A stretch of DNA of 64,000 nt from Ascarosepion bandense (Eukaryota; Mollusca; Cephalopoda; Sepiida; Sepiidae). Positions 10,702-20,293 of this stretch are shown here, piece by piece. Made by a program: the position numbers and the translations under genes. Below the pieces are notes generated by a model. That model had not been told where the DNA came from and did no database searches. It worked only from the letters and a program-made list of their open reading frames with translations. The stretch lies in assembly GCA_037127315.1 (NCBI GenBank), contig JBBBDQ010001936.1, positions 352,501 to 416,500 of the forward strand, read 5' to 3'. Within the stretch, counting starts at the first letter, position 1; each line of letters opens with the position of its first letter.

Positions 10702-10884
10702 ATGCGTTGCGGTGCAGTGGATATCGACCCGGAACGACTAAACGGGGTACCGGGTTTGAAATCCAGTTGAATTACTTGCATTCACTTACGCCCAGATACC
10801 CTTAGGAAAGATATTAATCCGTCTCTTCCCTCCAGTTATGGATCAAATAGTAGCGTGTATCAGGTATGGCATTTAACTGACTGA
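10702..10884 (+). mobile_element. SINE with internal deletion
   Basis: Head and body of the tRNA-derived SINE up to 'ttatggatcaaatag', then a jump to 'gcgtgtatca' near the tail; the 'ctaccgcagaaagc' block and the hairpin are missing. Confidence 0.85.
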
Positions 10885-10888
10885 AGAA

Positions 10889-11195
10889 TGTGCGTTGTGG
10901 AGCAGTGGATATCAACTCAGAACGACAAATCGAGGTGCTGAGTTCGAATTTCCAGTTGAATTCCTTGCATTCACTTAGGCACAAATACCCTTGGGAAAGG
11001 TATTAATCCGTCTCTTTCCTCCAGTTATGGGTTAAATAATAGGATAGATTGGGTTCTATAGCCTTTTTTGGCAACCAGTCTACCGCAGAAAGCAATGGCA
11101 ATCTACTGCGGGATAATCTTCTGCCCAGTCAGTGATGTCTCTTTCGAGACATGATTGCCCAAGCGTGTTTTACGTATGGCTCTTAACTGAATTGA
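10889..11195 (+). mobile_element. tRNA-derived SINE, full length
   Basis: Starts four bases after the preceding deleted SINE in the same orientation, forming a SINE dimer. All blocks are present: A-box-like 'tggagcagtgg', B-box-like 'gagttcgaattt', the 'tctaccgcagaaagc' block, the hairpin with TTTC loop, and the tail. No convincing target duplication seen. Confidence 0.88.
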
Positions 11196-11404
11196 AAACT
11201 GATTTTTTTTGAGTTACTGATCTACATATTAGCTGCATTAATTGAGGGATTCGTATACAAATATAGTCAATAATGATCTTATTGAACAAATTCAATCTTT
11301 AGTATTTTTTGTGTAATTTCGGTGAATTTTTTGTGTAATTTCGGTGAATGTATCTGTTAAATTGTGATTGTCAGTTTGCATAATTTAGACAATTTATCCA
11401 TTGC

Positions 11405-11408
<4 letters not shown>

Positions 11409-11449
<41 letters not shown>
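11409..11449. repeat. (TA)n microsatellite
   Basis: TA run at the left edge of the Tc1 element, consistent with insertion into TA. Confidence 0.9.
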
Positions 11450-11452
<3 letters not shown>

Positions 11453-13071
11453 CAGTAGCAATTATAAAGATCAGAACGATGTTAAGAATAAGTCTAAATG
11501 TGAAATATATTATTATTTTAAAGCTTCATAGAACATTTTATCGAGGAAAAATAAAGGTAAATTATATAATTCCAAAATATAAAGCCCAGTAAAATTATTT
11601 TGATAAAGTTATCAGAATAATTATATAACATTCGAAAAAAATAGATGATCAAAATCATCAGAACGATTAACAAAAGCATGCTATTATAATAAATACATCA
11701 TATCCAAATAAAAATAGCATTTATAATTTATTACTACTTGATGTGAAAAACCTTTACTTTCAACAACAGCTTGGCATCATTTGCTCTCTGAGCGAATTAA
11801 TGTCTTGCATTCATTAACGGATATTTTCCCCCATTCTCCTTTCAAATTAGTCCATAATTCTTCGATGTTTGTTGGATTCTTTTCCTTAGCTCTTTCATTT
11901 AGTAACTTCCAAATATTCTCAATAGGAGAATACCTGGGCTTTGAGCAGGCCACTCCATAACAATAACATCCTCCTCAGAAAGAAATGTCTTAACAGATTT
12001 CGCTGTATGGTGTGGCGTGTTATCTTGCATAAATACAGCTGGTTGATTAATTGCAGTTCTGAAATTAGCTACATGTTTCTTTAATATCCCTTTGTGTACA
12101 GTTGCGTTAATTTTACCGTGTAGCCTAACAAGAGGTGCCGTACCCTCAAGTGAAATCATGCCAAACACCATCACACTTCTTCCTTTAAATTTAACGCTGC
12201 TTTTAGTGCAATCAGGCAAATATCGTTCCTTATGACTGCGTCGAACAAACCTTCTTCCGTCACAACCGAACAGGTTAAATTTGACTCATCGCTGAAATGA
12301 ACACAATCCCACTATTCTGTCCATAAAACGTGTTCAGTGGCAAATTTTAATCGGCTCATTTGGTGATTTTTAGAAATGTAAAGTTTCGTAGAGGCCACTA
12401 TATTGTTCAGACGTATTTCATTAATTCTTCGGGAACTAGTGTGCCTTGATATTTTAATGCCAAGGTTAGCTTTAGCTCTTTTAGAGATAGCGGTTGCTGT
12501 CGCAAATCGATCCTTTTTTATTCTTTACCTATCCAACTGTCTTCCCTTCCAGTAGTTTTCCTAAGCCTACCAGGTGGTTTCTTGCCTTCACATGACCAAC
12601 TTTCTTCAAGTTTCATTAAAATATTATGAATAATACTTTGAAATATACCCAATCGAGAGTTTATCTTCATTACGTAACTTGGCTATCAGTTTTCTAAGTT
12701 CCAATGACGTCACAGATTTTCACGCCATGCTTACAATGCAAGAGCCAATGAAGAGCCGGTGTAATTTAGTAAAAATACCCGATTTAGGTTCTTACCCTAA
12801 AACATTTTCAATAATGCAAAATATTTATTAAATTTTATTGATTTATTTAATCGTTCTGATGTTTTTGATCATCTTTTTCTTTTTTTTTCGAATGTTAAGG
12901 AACGTTATATAATTATTCTTACAACTTTATCAAAATAGGTTTATGGAACATTATATTTTGGAATTATATAATTTACCTTTATATTCTTTTTTCATGACAA
13001 AATGTGCTTTGGAGCTTTGAAATAAAAAGTTATATTTAGACCTTTTCTTAACATCGTCCTGATCTTTATGC

Positions 13072-13075
<4 letters not shown>
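11450..13075 (-). mobile_element. Tc1-type DNA transposon with ~220-bp inverted ends
   Basis: The left end (about 11454-11680) and the right end (about 12850-13070) are imperfect inverted repeats of each other, sharing blocks such as 'taaattatataattccaaaa' and 'aatcatcagaacgatta'. Total length near 1.6 kb is normal for Tc1 elements. TA repeats flank both sides. The long inverted ends resemble the long-TIR subgroup of Tc1 elements. It encloses one broken transposase gene. Confidence 0.9.
11734..12728 (-). pseudogene. Tc1-type transposase, inactivated
   Basis: The transposase would cut and paste the element at TA sites through a DDE catalytic core. Visible parts on the minus strand: an N-terminal DNA-binding stretch ('LRKLIAKLRN'), 'FSDESN' (first Asp), 'SVMVFGMISLEGTAPLVRL', 'AVFMQDNTPHHTAKSVKTFL' (second Asp), 'VMEWPAQSPG'. 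A one-base loss after 'SPG' shifts the frame just before the catalytic Glu ('PIENIWK' in the next frame). The third codon is a stop, and more frameshifts lie in the N-terminal half. Only 11899-12219 is open. Start chosen at the methionine that begins the Tc1-like frame. Confidence 0.9.
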
Positions 13076-13136
<61 letters not shown>

Positions 13137-13288
13137 GGAGATCTTACACTCAGCATATGCATATCATATTGCTCTGTTTAATACACAGTGAGCTCTCTAT
13201 ATCTCTGTACAAATGCATCTTTTTAATATTTTATATTAAATAGAATTTTTAGGATTATCCTCTCAGTTTATGGATTTGACATTATCTA

Positions 13289-13379
<91 letters not shown>
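13076..13379. repeat. (TA)n, (CT)n and (GT)n microsatellites
   Basis: TA run at 13073-13133, then about 150 bp of unassigned sequence, then contiguous CT (13288-13312), TA and GT (to 13379) runs. Confidence 0.9.
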
Positions 13380-13382
<3 letters not shown>

Positions 13383-13622
13383 CTAAACGTTATACTCGTT
13401 TCGAAAAAAATCTCCGAGCACATACGCGGAAGGAAAAAATGGTGATAAAAAAGAACGTGCTAAGAACTTGAACATCAGTCAAATTACGCAGCCCAAAGAA
13501 AAAAAACCCGAGACGAGTAACCTAAAACAAAAAGCGCTCAATACGCAAGTAGAGCAAACAAACTCATTAACTAACCTTTAGTTAGTTAATGACTTATATA
13601 TATATATATATATATATATATA
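13380..13622 (+). repeat. Dispersed repeat F, copy 1
   Basis: Matches 17966-18180: 'ttatactcgtttcgaaaaa', 'ttgaacatcagtcaaa', 'gcccaaagaaaa', 'gacgagtaac', then 'gcgctcaatacgcaagtaga'. In both copies a microsatellite precedes it. A 12-bp perfect stem (tcattaactaac) follows at 13564-13592, then (TA)n. Confidence 0.75.
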
Positions 13623-14272
13623 ATCATTTTACTTCAAGTACGGCAGTACGGCCACTGGCGTACACGGGGGTTACATAAGATAAAAGTGAAGAGAAAGTGT
13701 TACAATTCACAGGGGTATCGAAGAATGGATAAGAGAATGATGGACGCACTAGTGTGAAGAAAGCTGCGTGGCACTAGAGCAGAAAGGGAGAAGAGCAAGA
13801 TACAGGGGTGTCGGGGAACAGATGTGAGTCAAGGGGATACAAGATCGCAATTGACGTTGCATTTAAACTCTTGGAGATTGTAGTTATCAGGGAAGCAAGT
13901 ATACGGAAGGAAGTTCCATAGGCAGGAAGTGCGAGCAAACAAGCTGACGGAGTAAAAGCTGCGGTTACATTTGATTGTTTTCACTGTAAAACGGTCAGAC
14001 CTAGTTGCCAGTCTTGTAGCTTGTGTAAATTCATGTAGAAAGGGTAACAGGGAGCTAAGCTTGTCGAAGCAGAAGCCATGAAAATATTTGTAGAAGAGAC
14101 AGAGGGAAGCCACACCTCGTCGGTGACAAAGTGACTAGAGTCGAGCTGCCAGATCGAAAGCGATTACACTGCAAATTCCCATTTGGATGTTGTCAATAAC
14201 CCCGAGATGAATAGCAGGGGCCCCGGCCAGATGTGACAGTAGTATTCCATGCACGGGTGAATGGTAGATTAC
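13622..14272 (-). mobile_element. CR1/Jockey-like LINE, end of ORF2 plus 3' UTR
   Basis: The minus strand reads from 'WPGPLLFISG' through 'LCLFYKYFHGFCFDKLSSLLPF', 'ATRLATRSDRFTVKTIKCNRSFYSVSLF', 'TSCLWNFLP' and 'NLQEFKCNVN'. 13829-14113 is open for 94 codons. The 3' UTR ends near 13622 beside TA repeats, without a clear A-tail. It is 5' truncated at the post-RT region. Confidence 0.85.
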
Positions 14273-14284
14273 AAATTTCTTATT

Positions 14285-14510
14285 TAGTTCAATTAATAAA
14301 ATTACACTTAAAATTACACTTATTTTACAAACAAAACACTTCATTTTTCCAACCATTCAGTTAAACTTCTGATATTTTAAATTGTGGGGACATCGGTTGT
14401 ATATGGCACAATTTCTTTGTTTGTTTCAACTTCTTTCTCACCCTGTAGCCAACTTAACAGAAAAGGGAAAGGAAAACAGACTTTATAAGTTAAGTAAACT
14501 GATTGCTCTT

Positions 14511-14542
<32 letters not shown>

Positions 14543-15180
14543 CATACATACATAAATTCTACTACTACCTATCTGAAACATTTAACCACGTGCATTTTTC
14601 TATTGGAACATTTCACCCATACAAAATAATTAACTACATACATTTTCCGGATGTGCGTTGTTGTGCAGTGGATATCGGCGCGGAACGAGAAACCGGGGAG
14701 CCGAGTTCGAATTCCAGTTGAATCCATTGTATTCACTTACGCGCAAATAGCCTTGGGAAACGTATTAATCCGTCTCTTCCTTCCACTTATGGCTTAAATA
14801 ACAGGACAGATTGGGTTCTATAGCCTCGGTTGGCAACCAGTCTACCGCAGAAAGCAATGGCAACCTACTGCGGGATAATCTTCTGCCCAGTCAGTCATGT
14901 CTCTTTCGAGACATGATCGCCCAAGCGTGTCTCACGTATGGCACTTAACTGACTGACATTTTCTATTTGAGTAGCTTTTTTTTGACAAATGTGTATTCCA
15001 GTTCTATTTATAAAATTACACTTATTTTACAAACAAAATACTTTCATTTTTCCAACAATTCATTCAACCTTCTGATACTTTAAATACTGGGAACTTCGGT
15101 CGTGTTTGGCACAAGGCCAATATGACAAGCATCACTGAGGATTCCACAGTGGTTAGTAAATATACTTTCCATTTTTTATT
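14285..15180 (+). repeat. Dispersed repeat J, tandem partial plus full copy
   Basis: 14285-14405 is the right end of one J copy. A second J copy starts at once with 'caatttctttgtttgtttc' and runs to about 15180, interrupted by a SINE at 14648-14955. Compared with the copy at 3990-4740, it lacks that copy's SINE and has a (CATA)n expansion at 14516-14553. Confidence 0.8.
14648..14955 (+). mobile_element. tRNA-derived SINE, full length
   Basis: Complete head, body, 'ctaccgcagaaagcaatggc' block, hairpin and tail. Direct repeats ACATTTTC flank it (14640-14647 and 14956-14963). The uninterrupted target is visible in the repeat J paralogue at about 4183-4190. Confidence 0.93.
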
Positions 15181-15222
15181 GCCCAATGGTGGTTTTTCTT
15201 TCATAAAAATATATTAAATATT

Positions 15223-15381
15223 TTAAGAATATGCGTGTAAATATATAAAAAAAGGAATTTTATTCATCTTTAATTCCCAAAACTCATCCCTACTGGATTC
15301 CTGTAAAAGTTCTAAACTATCATCTGCAGAGTCATCACTACTATCAGTCATATATAATAAATGATCCTCATTACCATCCAT
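15223..15381 (-). CDS. Short acidic open frame, unrecognised
   Basis: A 52-codon frame on the minus strand with an acidic, serine-rich stretch 'MTDSSDDSADDSLELLQ' and then 'RDEFWELKMNKIP'. I do not recognise it. The composition is unusual for random AT-rich DNA, and acidic serine stretches occur in N-termini of some transposases, but no catalytic region follows. It could be chance or the broken start of a mobile-element gene. No splice sites or promoter are evident. Confidence 0.25.
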   Translation of the reverse strand: MDGNEDHLLYMTDSSDDSADDSLELLQESSRDEFWELKMNKIPFFIYLHAYS

Positions 15382-15549
15382 GTCATGATGGTAACCATGG
15401 TGGTAACTGGTACATTCATCTTAAAAGAGGCACACATTATTTTTCAGGGGATTCTTTAGGAAAAATTGCGTCTTGTAAACCGGAAAATATGGTAATTCTT
15501 GAATTTTGTTTTAGTCAGAGGACGTTTTCGGAGTTCATAAAATTCATAC

Positions 15550-15910
15550 AATTATACCTATTTAAAGCCAAACCCGAAGCAAAAACTAAAATAATTGGGC
15601 TGAAAAAAATAAAGACATACAGGCAGATAAACAGACACACACAAACATCTTGCCTTTTATATATATATTACCTATTTTCTGCACTATTGTAAGAACTGCA
15701 ACCTTGACACTTCTGAATATGGTTTCTTATGTCTTTGTCTATGAGTGTATCAAATTTGATTAAAATCGGACCACTCCTTCTATCACCCGATTATTTCCAT
15801 TATCGATTTTCGATATTTATGGGGGTACCTCGACACAAAACCTAGCTAACAATGCTCGCAGACGCTTAAAGTACAATTGTGCAAATTTTCAAGAAAATCG
15901 GTTCATGTAT
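15550..15910 (-). mobile_element. Helitron-like fragment, inverted partner
   Basis: Reverse complement of the first part of the neighbouring copy, with blocks 'gattttaatcaaatttgat', 'gtcgaggtacccc' and 'ggtataattgta'. It has no Helitron 3' terminus. It meets the plus-strand copy at about 15911. Confidence 0.85.
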
Positions 15911-15911
15911 G

Positions 15912-16596
15912 TGTGTTTGTGTGTGTGTGTGTCCGTTACCTATAGATTCCATAACGGCTAAACTGATTTTCTTGAAAATTTACACAGTTGTACTATAAGC
16001 GTCTGCGAGTGTTCTTAGCTAGGTTTTGTGTCGAGGTACCCCCGATAAATATCAAAAATCGATAATCGAAAAAATCGGATTATAGAAGGAGTAGTCCGAT
16101 TTTAATCAAATTTGATAGACTCATAGACAAAGACATAAGAAACGATATTCAGAAGTTTCAAGGTTATAGTTCTTACAATAGTGCAGAGAACCGATAATAT
16201 ATGTCTATAAAAGTCAAGATGTTTGTGTGTGTCTGTTTATCTGTCTGTATGTCTGTATTTTTTCAGCCCTTTTATTTTAGTTTTTGCTTCGAGTTTGGCT
16301 CTAAGTAGGTATAATTGTAGTTCTTAGTCTTAGCCATGGTACAATTTACTCAGAGGACTTATTTAGCCTTCAATATTCAGTTTACGACGAAAAAACTTAT
16401 TTGATATCGCTACCAAGAAATCAAGATTTGACTTACATCCATTCATTTTTCTTTCAGTCTACGATTTCGCTTTAACTGGAAACAACTATTGCTTTTTAGT
16501 CTTTCGTGCCAACGTCCAAAGAGTGTGAGCTCCAGGACCATGGATTAGTTTTAAAGCTTCCCTTACACCCGAGCAACGCCGGGCTATACTGCTAGT
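15912..16596 (+). mobile_element. Helitron-like element, 5' end imprecise, intact 3' end
   Basis: Runs from a GT-rich start ('gtgtccgttacctatag') to the terminal hairpin 'cccgagcaacgccggg' and 'ctatactgctag' at 16596, followed by T. Internal blocks include 'gtttggctctaagtaggt' and 'cagtctacgatttcgcttt'. No Rep/helicase gene, so non-autonomous. Confidence 0.87.
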
Positions 16597-16726
16597 AAAC
16601 ATATATACTTATAACGAGGGGGAGGGAAATTCACGTGTATATAATTAGCGAGGAACAATTAAAATAAAATATCCCCCAACAACTTTTCTTTTCCCAACTT
16701 TTACACTCAAAACAACAAAATGAAGT

Positions 16727-16935
16727 CTTTACTTCTACTCTAATAGCTTCTTTTCTCGCATTTCCCGCTTGTAGAACTCTCTTCCTTATACTTGCTTTTT
16801 TTGTTAGCTACAATCTCGAAGTGTTTAACTTGAACGTCAATTGTCATCTTTTGTCCCTTTGACACTCATATTTCTCTTATCCCCAACATCTCCTGCATCT
16901 TGTTCTTCTCTCTTTTCACTCTACTCTCACGAAAG
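16727..16935 (+). mobile_element. CR1/Jockey-like LINE fragment, very end of ORF2
   Basis: Degraded match to the 'FYSNSFFSRTSRLWNSLP...NLQEFKCKVN' end of ORF2 and the first part of the 3' UTR ('ctcttttcactctactctca'). The final tail is missing. Confidence 0.7.
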
Positions 16936-17333
16936 TACTTGGTAAGTTTTCTGTTGGTCTCACGAACTATGTTCAGTTCTGAGTACTACTGAACTATAGA
17001 AATTAATTGAAAGTATTCTGTAAATATTTCACTTTAAAATGTTAATTATAATGTTCGTTGGTAGTTTATGCTCTGATATTACATTAGAATTATTTTATTA
17101 AAATTAATACTTACTTGGTTTTTATATTTCCAATATTACTTGATATATCATAATTACGGAATTCAAGTTTTAAACTAAACAATTTACCCACTTTTTACAA
17201 ATGCAGTAGTAGAAAAATTCAATTTAAAAATACCTAAAATCTTATCTACTGTCAAATAACAAAGTCTATCCTTTGGAATGATATATCTTACTAGTATTTA
17301 TTATTCCCCTGATAAATAAAAAGTGTCACTAAT
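16936..17333. other. No gene seen
   Basis: AT-rich sequence, stops in all frames, no match elsewhere in the window that I can see. Confidence 0.5.
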
Positions 17334-17895
17334 TTTCTTCATGCGACATAAATGTTCAAGTTCATAGTTCAACCTGATTCTCATTTTTGATTAAACAATA
17401 TTGACACACCTACAAGCATATTGTTTAACTTCCTCCAACTACCACTCCTTAGTTTTACACATAATTATGGATTAATCTTATATGTCAAAAATAAATCATT
17501 TTCAAAATTTATTTTAAAATATCACATGAAGAAGTACAGTCAGTCAGTTGAGTACCATACGTGATACACGCTTGGGCAGAAGATTATCCCTCAGTAGGTT
17601 GCCATTGCTTTCTGCGGTAGACTTGTTGCCGACCAAGGCTATAGAACCCAATCTGTCCTGTTATTTAACCCATAACTGGAAGGAATAGACAGATTAATAC
17701 CTTTCCCAAGGGTATTTACGCGTAAGTGAATGCAATGAATTCAGCTGGAATTCGAACTCGGATCCTCGATTTTTCGTTCCGAGCCGATATCCAATGCACC
17801 ACAACGCACATCCGACAAGAAGTACAGTATTGTTCTGAAACATGAAAATTTTTGTGTAGTGATATAATGCTTTTATAAACCATTGTAATAACAAA

Positions 17896-17898
<3 letters not shown>
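17334..17898. repeat. Dispersed repeat L, copy 1, carrying a SINE
   Basis: Outside the SINE at 17541-17816 it matches 18276-18545: 'cattgacacacctacaagcat'-type block, 'tgtttaacttcctccaacta', 'ttaaaatatcac' and 'gttctgaaacatga'. The two copies lie about 950 bp apart in the same orientation, with repeat F between them. Confidence 0.8.
17541..17816 (-). mobile_element. SINE lacking the hairpin block, with 12-bp target duplication
   Basis: A minus-strand SINE, otherwise complete, in which the sequence goes directly from 'cacgcttgggc' to 'agaagattatccc'. The missing ~32 bp hold the hairpin and are bounded by GGGC in intact copies, which points to slippage or recombination at that short repeat. 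Direct repeats AAGAAGTACAGT flank it (17529-17540 and 17817-17828). The empty site is in repeat L copy 2. Confidence 0.92.

Positions 17899-17965
<67 letters not shown>
17899..17965. repeat. (TA)n microsatellite
   Basis: Uninterrupted TA run between repeat L copy 1 and repeat F copy 2. Confidence 0.92.
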
Positions 17966-17969
<4 letters not shown>

Positions 17970-18180
17970 TTGTAAAAATTATACTTGTGTCGAAAAACCT
18001 TCCTTGAAAACTATCGAAAGAAGGAAAAAAATGGTTTTAAAAAAGAAAGCGCTTAGTAGATGAACATCAGTCAAAAGAGTTTAGACCGAGATCAGCACGA
18101 AGCCTAAAGAAAAGAACCCGATACGAGTAATCAACTAACAAAAAGCACTCAATGCAGAGGTAGAGCAAAATAAATAAATA
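17966..18180 (+). repeat. Dispersed repeat F, copy 2
   Basis: Matches 13380-13570, including 'atgaacatcagtcaaa', 'gaacccgatacgagtaa' and the final 'gcactcaatgcagaggtaga' hairpin motif. It is followed by (AAAT)n. Confidence 0.75.
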
Positions 18181-18275
18181 AATAAACACCTAAATAAATG
18201 TATGGTCCCAGTATGTATCTTACCCAGACAAAATTAAAAAGTCTCATGCCTTGAGATTAGGCTACTCTCTTCTCT

Positions 18276-18545
18276 TTTGTGACCCAAATTTTCAACTTCA
18301 TAGTTCAACCTGATTCTCATTTTTGATTAAACAATATTGACACACCTACAAGCATATTGTTTAACTTCCTCCAACTATCCAATTTAAGTTTCTGAATAAC
18401 CCTGAATTCATTCTATATTTTCTAAAATGAATCATTTTCACCATTTGTTTTTAAAATATCACCTGAAGATGAACAATAATGTTCTGAAACATGAATTTTT
18501 TTTTAAGTATATAATGCTTTTAGAATTCATTGTAAGAAAAAAAAT
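18276..18545. repeat. Dispersed repeat L, copy 2 (SINE-free)
   Basis: Paralogue of 17334-17898 without the SINE. At 18461-18490 it has 'cctgaagatgaaca', a short loop, 'tgttc' and 'tgaaac', a hammerhead-core-like layout that the SINE split in the other copy. Confidence 0.8.
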
Positions 18546-18896
18546 TACAATATTAATCTCTATTCTGTATTGAGCACTTTTTATACAGTATCAATATCAA
18601 TATCAATATTACTTTTTATACAAGTAAATGCAAAGAACAGTAGACTTTTAATCGTTGTGGCTTTCACATTTTTATAATATACACTACCGGACATAATTAT
18701 GAGGAAGCTCCAGTTTTCTAAAAGAAATGATGTATTTCATACTATTTTTAAGTGGATAATTATAAATAAAAATTAAATAGTTCTTTCGTTATTATTACTT
18801 TGCAAAATTTTACAAGGCAAGGAAACAAAGATGAACTCGTCCGAATCATCTTAAATTTTTTTCATTCTTTCATTGATGAAACTGCAATATAGGCAA
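18546..18896. other. No gene seen
   Basis: AT-rich; contains an inverted copy of the 'gctcaat' motif at about 18570 and a small 'tatcaa' repeat at 18590-18612. Nothing else recognised. Confidence 0.5.
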
Positions 18897-19380
18897 TCTA
18901 AACTTATTTATAAATAGAACTTTGCCTGTATGTGTGTGTGTCCGTTACCTATAGACACCGAAACGGCTGAACCGATTTTCTTGAAGTTGTACTATAAGCG
19001 TCTGCGAGTGTTCTGAGCTATGTTTTGTGTCGAGGTACCCCCGATAAATATCGAAAATCGATAATCGAAAAAATCGGGTTATAGATGGAGTAGTCCGATT
19101 TTAATCAAATTTGTTACACTCATAGACAAAGATATAAGAAACAATATTCAGAAGTTTCAAGGTTGCAGTTCTTACAAAAGTGCAGAAATTTTGATATCGA
19201 TACCAGGAAATCAAAATTTGACGTACATCCATTTATTTTTCTTTCAGTCTACGGTTTCGCTTTAACTGGAAACAACTATTGCTTTTTAGTCTTTCGTGCC
19301 AACGTCCAAAGAGTCAGGATGTTCTGGGATTAGTTTTAAAGCTTTCATTACACCCGAACACCGCCGGGCTATACTGCTAG
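18897..19380 (+). mobile_element. Complete non-autonomous Helitron-like element
   Basis: It starts TCTAAACTTATTTATAAA directly after an A (18896) and ends in hairpin plus CTAG at 19377-19380 directly before a T. TC start, CTRR end and insertion between A and T are the Helitron signature. At 484 bp it is an internally deleted version of the longer copies: the jump is after 'agtgcagaaa' near 19190. No Rep/helicase gene. Confidence 0.92.
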
Positions 19381-19552
19381 TTATTAAATATTTATAAATC
19401 CATTTGATGCACATGTTTTTTTGTGCAGTATCAACAAAAGAACCATTCTTCTTTGAATTTTTCCAACGATTCACTTGGCAATAAATACTAAAAAATAGAA
19501 CGAAATACATGATTATAATAAGACTCTGGGGTGGCTTAATAATTGTGGCCCG

Positions 19553-19554
<2 letters not shown>

Positions 19555-19624
<70 letters not shown>
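19555..19624. repeat. (GT)n microsatellite
   Basis: 35 uninterrupted GT units. Open frames across it are artefacts of the repeat. Confidence 0.95.
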
Positions 19625-19626
<2 letters not shown>

Positions 19627-19719
19627 TTCTGAAGAATTAATGGATCTTATTATGTTCGTCATTATTCCTCTGATTTTCACTTTATACCCATTTACCCATA
19701 AGTCACACAATCTGCTTTC

Positions 19720-20258
19720 TTTCTTTCAGCGTTTCTCTTTGTTTTCCTTCTTTCTCTTCTTTTGATAGTTCACTTTCAGTTACTCTAACTTCTTTTCTTT
19801 CCCTTTCTATCCCTCTCCCCCCTCTCTCTCTCTCTCTTTCTTTCTTTCTCTCTCGTTGTACTTTCTTTTATTTTTCTCCTTTTTACAATTTTCCTTTACG
19901 TCGCTTAACTTCACCACACCTTTCACTTTTTCCCTCTCTTTTTTAATCTACTCCTTCTCTTTTGCCTTCTCTTTCTCTCTGACATTCTTTTCTCTGTCTT
20001 TTCTTTCTTTCAGTTTTTCCTTTCTTTTCTTTAGTCTCTTAGCCTACTCTCTTTTTTACCTTCTCTCTTTAATTTTTTGAAATTAGTTTCTTTCTTGCAT
20101 TCTCATCTTTTTCCTTTTACCCCTCCCTCATTCAGTCTACTCACTTTCTTTTCCCTTCTCTCCTTACTTTTCTCTCTTAATTCTTTCTCGCATTTTCATA
20201 TTTGTCCTTTTCGTCATTTCGTTATTCAATCTACTCTCTTCCACGCCTTATTTTTCTT

Positions 20259-20293
<35 letters not shown>

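Noticed and set aside
14648..14730. tRNA gene call on SINE heads
   Set aside because: A- and B-box-like blocks are present, but the sequence does not fold as a tRNA, and the same head recurs in more than ten SINE copies.
19513..19765. His-Thr or Cys-Val repeat proteins
   Set aside because: Direct translation of the (GT)n microsatellite; the same applies to Tyr-Ile frames over (TA)n throughout the window.
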